Source: Zygnema circumcarinatum
Lineage: Eukaryota > Streptophyta > Zygnematophyceae > Zygnematales > Zygnemataceae
Length of the DNA stretch: 39,332 nucleotides
Reading direction: 5' to 3'
NCBI GenBank assembly: GCA_037447605.1
Contig: CM074817.1
Span: 2,204,975-2,244,306 of the forward strand
The position numbers were made by a program, and so were the translations under genes. Shown here one piece after another: positions 28,801 through 39,332 of the stretch (positions within the stretch are counted from its first letter, which is position 1; each line of letters opens with the position of its first letter). The notes below the pieces were generated by a model. It saw nothing but the letters and a program-made list of their open reading frames with translations, searched no databases and was not told where the DNA came from.

Positions 28801-30887
28801 TCCGCCTTGAATATTATCCTTGGTGATGTGGATCCTACACAGGTAAACAAATTTTCTACTGTTTAGGAAATATCTCCTTAGGGAGGAGGGTAAGGCCATG
28901 CTATAAATTTCATTCTGCACTTGGAGTAATGGTCAGAGCGGAGGAGGATACGGAGGGAGATGGAGTGGGCAGTAAATGGTAATGCATCATTATTCACAGA
29001 GATATCTATCTTAGTTGCCTTCATTTTGTATTGAACATTGCATTGCACACAAAACATACACAGAGACAGAATCAGAGTCGATGGCTTCTGAGATGCAGAG
29101 TGTGGAACAGATGCTCCGCGATTTCTTGGGTTTTGAACTTGAAAGTTACTGCGATTCCAGGATTTCTCGCGTTCTAGGACTTCAGGGAATTTGAGCCAAA
29201 ATAATCTTTACATATTCAATGGTTTCAAAATGGGTAGATGTTTGCATGTACGCTATGCAGAATAGAGAGCTGAAGTCATGCCCTCCGCATGCAGGTGCAT
29301 ATCGGGCTGCAGCGAGTCAGAGAGTTACAGCTGGCAAACTTTATCGAATGGGCCCCAGCGAGCATTCATGTAAGTCAGAGACTCTCCTTTCCAAGGCAGG
29401 CGGTGTGGTAGGAAGGGAAGGAAGAGAGAGAGGGAGCGGGAGAGGCAGGGGGAAGGGATGGAGCAGGGGAAGGGGGTGAGGAAGGAGAGGGGGAAAGGAG
29501 GGAGAGGCAGGGGGAAGGGATGTAGCAGGGGAAGGGGGTGAGGAAGGAGAGGGGGAAGAAAGGGAGAGGCAGGGGGAAGGGATGGAGCAGGTGAAGGGGG
29601 TGAGGAAGGAGAGGGGGAAGAGAGGGAGAGGGAGGAGGACGAGGTTTGGGGAGGGTGAAGGGGAGGGGAAGGGAGGGGTAGGCTGGAGGCCGAGGAAGAG
29701 CGCTGTGTGCATGAGAGTGGATGGGGAAGAGTGAAGACAAATTTTAGTTGATTTCTCGATAGCTTAAGGGAAGTGTGTGCGGCTGCTGCTGACAGGTGGC
29801 GCTTTCTCGCAAGTCGCCATATGTGAAGTCAGCCAATCGGGTACCTCCATGCCCACATTCCTAAACCTTGGCTTGAAAAATGAAGACTAGTGAGACTTTC
29901 AGCACTTCTGTGGCTCTTATATACCTCTCTATCTTTCTCTCTCTCTCTTTCTCTTTCTCTCGCTCTCTCTCTCTGTCTGTCTCTCTCACAATCTCTCTCT
30001 ACCTCAGAAAACCCTAAGGATCTCGAAATTCTGAAGCCCCAGTACTCCACAAACCCTACTCCCCTAAAAGCTGAAAAAACACAGACCCTGAATCCTAAAT
30101 TCAAATCCTGGAAGCTGAGCGTGGATGGCAGGTGAGTGGTTTGATGCTGGCGAGCAATACGAGCATTCGGCACCTGTTCACAAAATGCCTCAGTCAGTAC
30201 GATAAGCTGCGCAACAGGAACGCCTTCCTCGACCAGTACACCAAATATGCTCCTTTTGAGGTGAGAAAAAGGGAGAGGGAGCGAGAGAGGAAGAGAGAGA
30301 GCAACTTTGCATAGAACATATTAGGAGGAGGGGCTAGGGTGGTTTTTCTGTGGGGAAACCACTCTCCTCTCTGTCTCGACCCTCTTCTCTCGCCCTCCTA
30401 AACCCTCTGCAGAATCTAACTCCTTCCTCTCTCCCTTTTCTCCCTTTCCTGTCAAGCCATTGTCCTCACATTTCTCTGTCCTGGGAGGTTTCAGGTGGAC
30501 TTTGCAGAATTCGACGATGCGAGGGAGCAGGTGCAGAGCCTGGCGGATGAATACGAGTTGTGCGAGTCTCCAGACTACAGCAATTGGGGCATTGACGTGA
30601 GTTGACTCTCGCTTTCTCTCTCTCTTTCCTTCTCTTTCGCTCTCTCTCTCTCGCTAATTCCCTGTGTCCCTTCCTCTCCTTTTCCCGATGATGAAGCTGA
30701 CACTCTGCGACACCCTTTCTACTTCCTAATTTTCTAGTTTTCTAGGTTTCTACTCTCTAGTTTTTTAGTTTCTAATTTGAACGCTGGAAGCTCTCTCTCC
30801 TTTGTGCAGGATCCAAGGCCGCCCGTTGGTTCCAACCCCATGCTCTCCTGGGGGGGGGCTCGGGGACACGAAGGCGACGGCCATTAG
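25886..30887 (+). CDS. TUBG: Gamma-tubulin, 11 exons
   Basis: The GTP-binding core of the gamma-tubulin complex that nucleates microtubules. Exons: 25886-26020, 26388-26588, 27175-27286, 27488-27888, 28488-28541, 28738-28842, 29295-29369, 29796-29840, 30132-30260, 30495-30596, 30810-30887. All are in phase, giving 478 aa against about 474 in other plants. The start [18 protein letters not shown] is typical. The tubulin signature GGTGSG is at residues 145-150. [54 protein letters not shown] and CLSQYDKLR follow in the expected order. The C-terminal tail after [10 protein letters not shown] is short and not conserved. The exon 6 acceptor (GGAGGCAG at 28737) has a purine-rich context and is unusually weak. 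Confidence 0.96.
26800..26925. repeat. Pyrimidine and CA repeats in gamma-tubulin intron 2
   Basis: CT/CCCCT-rich tract followed by short ACACAC runs; a second CCCTCT tract lies at about 27050-27150 before exon 3. Confidence 0.6.
28320..28440. repeat. ATACATACA/GCATGCA-rich stretch in gamma-tubulin intron 4
   Basis: Loose tetranucleotide-like CATA/TACA repeats within the roughly 600-base intron. The long open frame running through the intron is not part of the tubulin reading frame. Confidence 0.5.
29441..29640. repeat. 62-bp purine minisatellite in gamma-tubulin intron 7
   Basis: The block AGAGGCAGGGGGAAGGGAT starts at 29441, 29503 and 29565, 62 bases apart, with high similarity between copies. 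It gives long Pro/Ser-rich false ORFs on the minus strand. Confidence 0.85.
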
Positions 30888-31590
30888 AAGAGAACAGGGA
30901 TACATAGAGCAGCCATGGAGTGATGCCACCCACAGTGGCCGAGCTTATATATGTACATATAATTTTTGCTAGCTTTTGTTACAGTTCGCTGCAGTTCCAC
31001 TCCAACGTGAACTTCGCAATTCGACAAGTTAGGTACTACAGAGGTTTTAGTTGCGCTCTGTTCCAGTTACCGGTCATCAGCATCGCATTGATAACAGTAC
31101 GTAGTGCTCTCCAGCTTAGACTGCCCGCAAGGCTGTGTTAGGAGGCAGATGCAGAGGATCAAACTTTTACCATAGTCTAGCCAACCAATGTTTCCACGAT
31201 TTCATATATAACCGTGCAATACTTCACAGCTTATCTGCTTATGGTGACGACTAATCATGTCCATGAAGGTGATGGGGACGGTAATGATGGTGATTTGGCT
31301 GGTGATGATGATGGCGGCCTTTAACCCTTCCCATAAAGGGTCGACGCAAAACAAGCTCATGGGCAAACACTAAAACTCACTATACCGCGTGTATTGTACA
31401 GCAGGCAGGAAATCGCCCAGCATCTCCGTTATGTACTGGAGCTGCTGCCTCTTACAAAACCCTAAAACCGCTAAGAGGGGGCTCAGGGCCGGCAAGCCCT
31501 GCCATTATAGGCCAACAGAGGTGATATTGGACCCCGGTTTGCCCTCCTTGGTCCAACGCATTCATACGCTCTATGCAGCTCTATGTGTTT
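30888..31590. other. Region between the convergent gamma-tubulin and SOD genes
   Basis: Holds the two 3' UTRs. TGATGATGG/GGTGATG-type short repeats lie at about 31255-31315. No further gene seen. Confidence 0.5.
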
Positions 31591-33593
31591 TCAGGCCGAT
31601 TCATAGCGTGACGCGACATCCTTCCAGTTCACCACCTTCCAGATGCTCTTCAGATATTCGGGGCGGACATTTTTGTACTGCAGAGAAGAGCACCACAGAT
31701 AAGGAACACTCTTTCATCACGGCCCTGCTCTGAGGATATAAGAACGAGGGAACAAGTACTGCACAACAGACTCAATATTCTTCTGAAAAATCCACGTTTA
31801 ACTTAATACAGGGGATTTCGCTGAAATGCTTGAAAGAAATACCTGCAGGTAGTAAGCATGCTCCCACACATCCACTCCCAGAAGAGGGATCAGCCCCGTG
31901 CTGCTGAGGGGATCCTGCGCGAGTTAATGCAACAGATGTTGAGAGAAAAGAGGGTGAGAGAGAGATTGTGAGTGCACATGTATGTCTGTGTTTTGTGAGA
32001 AAGGGAGTTGTGCTGTGCGCGAGTTTGTGAGTGGGAGAGAGAGAGAGAGCGAGAAAGAGAGAGAGCCAGTGATGAACAATACCTGATTGGGCGTGGTCTG
32101 AATCACCACTCGCTTGAGCTCCTTGTTGAGGCCCAACCACTGCAAAACACAAATGTTCGAACACTGCTCACCGTCAGCAGCATTTTCATTCGGCAGATTC
32201 AAGACTTCCCAGTGACCATTACTGAGAAGGAACGGGAGAGGAGATGATTAGCCATGCAGAATTTTTCTGCCCGAGTGATTGGCCAGCTACCCAAACACTT
32301 AACTTCCGGACAAATTGTACGGGAAAAAGACTCGAAAAGAGACTCTGTGGTTGGTCCATTCTAGAGACAGTACGCAAAATAGAGTCCCGCCCTAATGCTG
32401 CCATATGTGCAGAAGCAACATTTTCAGGAAGGCCAATAGTCATTACCACCCAGCCTGAGCCTTGAACACCTGCTCCTGCTGCGCTGAATTTCTTCACAAA
32501 GTTATCAAGTGACCCAAACTCTTCATCGATTGCTGTAGCAAGAGGCCCTGATGGCGGTTCCCCTCCTCCAGCCTGACTTCCATACAAGAGAAAACGAAAA
32601 AAAATCAGAGGCATGAATCTGGTTTGGGAAAGCAGCAAGTAGACGAAGAAAGATTTGTAGGCGAAGTAAATAATAGATCGAGTGCTCCAGAAAAAAGGAT
32701 CAGGTGCGAAATAATCAAAACGTGCCCGTACGTCGCATCTAAACAAATACTTCCAAGAAAATGCATACAAGAAATTGCGTTACACTCAATTCTCAAGTTC
32801 GAAAATCATAATCTTTTGCCAAATGCCAAGCATTATACTAAGGTGTAAAGAGATATAATACCGTTGGAGGTGCCAAGTTATTCCAAAAGATTGAATGATT
32901 GATGTGGCCTGCAATAGACCATCCACACAAGATCAGCAGGTCCCAGTATGGCCATTCCAAAAAGAGATAAATAAACAGCACTCCAGTAGTCCAGAATTAA
33001 AAATAGAAAAATCTGATAAAGAACTTCCTTCATATTCTTACTCTTTCTTAAGCACCTTCGCTTATTCAATGGATTAACCAATCTTAGATTAGTATCAACA
33101 GCTTTTGAGAAAAAGAACAACCAAGTGAATGCAAGACATCAGCTTGAAAAGCCTGCTTTGAAAATATGCATCTTAAAAAACACACCACTTCTGACATAAT
33201 ACACATACACAGAGCACGCTACAACATCACTCCACCTCCATACAAAAGCTTAGAACAAACAAATGTTGAATCTTGAAACAGAATCAGATGCCTACCTCCG
33301 CCATTGAACTTCAGCAAACCCTGCAGCGCAATTTGTTTCTGCAAATCTTTCTTGTGCAGCGCCTCTTCAAACTCCTCCGAAGCCTTGTTGAATCCTGTCA
33401 CGTAGGCCTGATGGTGCTTGGAATGATGCAGCTCCATTATTTCCGCGCTTATGATGGGCTCCAAGGCATTGTAGTCGTATGGAAGCTCAGGCAGGCTGTA
33501 AGTGTATACAGACCTCGAGCTCGAGCTGAGAGAATTTCTCGGGAAGCACTCCTGCAGCCTCCCAGAAGCGGCCCTTGCAGCCTGGCGCAGCAT
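31591..33593 (-). CDS. Mitochondrial manganese superoxide dismutase, 6 exons
   Basis: Converts superoxide to H2O2 and O2 in the matrix. Exons on the minus strand: 33593-33296, 32908-32862, 32572-32447, 32139-32083, 31914-31843, 31677-31591. All are in phase, giving 228 aa. The first 29 residues or so (Arg/Ser-rich, few acids) look like a transit peptide before [17 protein letters not shown]. Metal ligands: His56 (LHHSKHH), His104 (INHSIFWNN), Asp191 and His195 ([11 protein letters not shown]). Gln152 in GAGVQGSGW is the second-shell Gln expected of Mn rather than Fe enzymes. [21 protein letters not shown] ends the chain. Complete and with nothing odd. Confidence 0.97.
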
Positions 33594-34388
33594 TGCAGCA
33601 AAATATCGTATTCACTTGATGATGTTTCTCCTCCTTTTGGCGTAAAATATCCTTCCAAGAGAAGGAAAACTGCTCCTCATGCAAAGCAATCAAAGTAAGG
33701 AGAAAGGGAGCGGGGAACCCTGAAAGCGATGGCGGGATCAACCGACGGAGTCTACTATGGTGGAGTCGCAAGGTAGATCCGCGTCGGGAATGAAAACTTC
33801 CGGGTTCCGAGGATGCAAATCTAGATCAACTTTTTAAAAGCAGAATCCACCAACGAATCACATGTCGTCACGTGTACAAACTGTCAACGTGGCTGACTTC
33901 CATTGGAAGGCAATCAAATCGAAGCTCACAAGGGTGTGTTCATATTGAACTGTGGTGTGAGTATGGCAGACCACGTTTCGCCTTCCTATTGGAGAATGGC
34001 TGCAAAAGCCGTGGCAAATCGCAACTGGTTCTGTGCCAGTTTCCTTGTAGAACTGTGACGATTACTCGCTGCTGCATGAAGCGACGGAAAACGACAAAGC
34101 TCAATATAAAAAGCTTACGTACATTGCACCTGGTCAGGAAAAAATAATGCAGAAACCACGAGGAATCCCCCGCTGCAGTGCCGTGATCGCACATTGGTTC
34201 CTAGATGTGGATTTTTAACATTGGTTTTTCAAACACATGCGTTCAACATCATCATGTGGGCATCAACCTAATGCCCTCAAATTTCCATGGCCATGGAAAT
34301 GAACACCACGAAAAACCCAAGAGGAACCGTCCACAACTGACCCAAAGACCGTTTGAACAAAGCCATGAGCGCAACTTGCTCCTAGCCC

Positions 34389-34404
34389 CAACAACAACAA
34401 CAAT

Positions 34405-34436
<32 letters not shown>
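34389..34436. repeat. (CAA)n trinucleotide microsatellite
   Basis: About 16 CAA/ACA units with one ATA interruption. Confidence 0.95.
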
Positions 34437-34439
<3 letters not shown>

Positions 34440-34834
34440 GGCTCTAGAAGAAGCCGCAAAGGGCACACCCATGTGGGTCACGTCACCTCCCATGGCGCTG
34501 GAGGGCCAGCGGTACGGGCACCACTCAACTCTGCGCGCCGAAGGGGAGTGAGAACGAGGAGGCCGAGAGATACGTTTTCAGTTCAAAAATTTAGTTCAAA
34601 AAATGCCGCGCGGTTAGATCAGAGGGGGAGAGGGGAGGAGAGAGGAGAGGAGAAGTGGAGAGGAGAGGTTCCACATGGAAGATGTATGAGAGGGAAATGC
34701 GCAGCTCCTCTCTCTCGCACTCCCTTCCTCCTGCGTGCCCTCTCTCCCTCCCTCCCACCTCCTCTACTGTCACATCCCTTCTCGCTCGCTAATTTCTTCG
34801 TCCCTTTTCCCCTCCCTTTCTCGACCTAACCTTC

Positions 34835-34893
34835 TCCGTTCCATTCCCTCTCTCTCTCTCCCTCCTTCCCTCTCTTTTTCTCCTTCTCTATCC

Positions 34894-34942
<49 letters not shown>

Positions 34943-34945
34943 CCT
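34835..34945. repeat. CT microsatellite upstream of the NFD4-like gene
   Basis: Pyrimidine tract ending in a (CT) run of about 20 units, in the likely 5' leader. Confidence 0.85.
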
Positions 34946-35093
34946 CCCACTTTCACTCCCTCCACCCTCCAAATGGCTCTCCTGCAGAGCGAGCTCTCAA
35001 GTCCGGCGCTTCGCCGTCTCTGAGAGCTCCTCCCCCTGCTCTTTTTTCTCTCTCTTCGAGGAATCCACGTGGCAGTCTCCTATTGGCCGCAAC

Positions 35094-39153
<4,060 letters not shown>

Positions 39154-39332
39154 GTAGAATCTCTCTCCCTCTCTCTCTCTCTCTCGCCCTCTCTCCCTCT
39201 CTCTCTTTCACTCTCTCTCCCCCGCCCTCCACACCCCTTTTCCTCTTCCTTTCCACTCTGTCTCCGTCACCCCTCTCTGTTTCCCGCTCCTGCCCCCTCC
39301 CCTCCCTCTCCCTCTCCCTCTCCCTCTCCCTC
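39154..39332. repeat. CT and CCCTCT repeats in the last visible intron
   Basis: Pyrimidine-rich simple repeat from just after the exon 5 donor to the right end of the window. Confidence 0.9.

Larger units (their letters stand above)
33594..35093. promoter_or_regulatory. SOD / NFD4-like divergent intergenic region
   Basis: No gene seen. It holds the promoters of two head-to-head genes. Visible: a CAA repeat (34389-34436), GGAGA-type purine repeats at about 34622-34672, a (CT)n run at about 34895-34940 and a CCACGTGGCA G-box-type site at about 35066-35075, 20 bases before the NFD4-like ATG. Confidence 0.45.

Noticed and set aside
31389-31733. 114-aa plus-strand ORF downstream of gamma-tubulin
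   Set aside because: It overlaps the last Mn-SOD exon on the other strand, which has clear homology.

Overview
This is nuclear DNA of a land plant or a close streptophyte relative. The coding regions are cut by GT-AG introns, and the gene families point to plants: a trichome-birefringence-like (TBL) polysaccharide O-acetyltransferase, an apoplastic L-ascorbate oxidase and a nodulin-like/NFD4 MFS transporter, next to mitochondrial TIM14, NFS1 and Mn-SOD, kinetochore NUF2 and gamma-tubulin. The proteins diverge moderately from the flowering-plant sequences I know, so a non-flowering lineage is my guess. The species cannot be named from this window. Non-coding DNA is full of purine/pyrimidine-asymmetric simple repeats (GA/CT, GGGAGA/CCCTCT) and short minisatellites.

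Layout. 1-2.1 kb: minus-strand TBL gene whose 3' end lies outside the window. 2.1-4.0 kb: pyrimidine tract, a weakly LTR-like stretch and a CAG microsatellite. 4.05-5.23 kb: a long palindromic foldback transposon with an 8-bp target duplication, carrying a TA-flanked MITE inserted in its right arm. 5.45-5.60 kb: a small MITE-like hairpin. 6.1-12.1 kb: a 13-exon plus-strand ascorbate oxidase with an overlapping upstream ORF. 12.6 kb: a tRNA-like or SINE-head sequence. 12.8-14.1 kb: an unrecognised plus-strand ORF. 14.4-15.4 kb: interstitial telomere-like and 74-bp tandem repeats. 15.6-16.7 kb: minus-strand TIM14. 17.8-19.3 kb: intronless plus-strand NFS1. 20.4-24.8 kb: minus-strand NUF2 (11 exons). 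25.9-30.9 kb: plus-strand gamma-tubulin (11 exons). 31.6-33.6 kb: minus-strand Mn-SOD (6 exons). 35.1 kb to the end: plus-strand NFD4-like transporter, 3' end outside the window.

How the genes relate. Several neighbours are head-to-head: TIM14/NFS1 (both mitochondrial), NUF2/gamma-tubulin (both mitotic, with a perfect E2F-type site between them), SOD/NFD4 and TBL/ascorbate oxidase (both cell-wall or apoplast). I rebuilt the exons by following reading-frame phase across splice sites. All junctions of the eight recognised genes are in phase, and the complete ones have near-standard lengths: TIM14 112 aa, NFS1 480 aa, NUF2 447 aa, gamma-tubulin 478 aa, Mn-SOD 228 aa, ascorbate oxidase 583 aa.

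Most unusual. In two unrelated genes a short cassette containing the 3' splice site has been tandemly copied: five exact 52-bp copies in TBL, and four diverged copies of about 40 bp in ascorbate oxidase. I found no evidence of a new multi-gene system. The novelty is in repeat, transposon and splice-site architecture.
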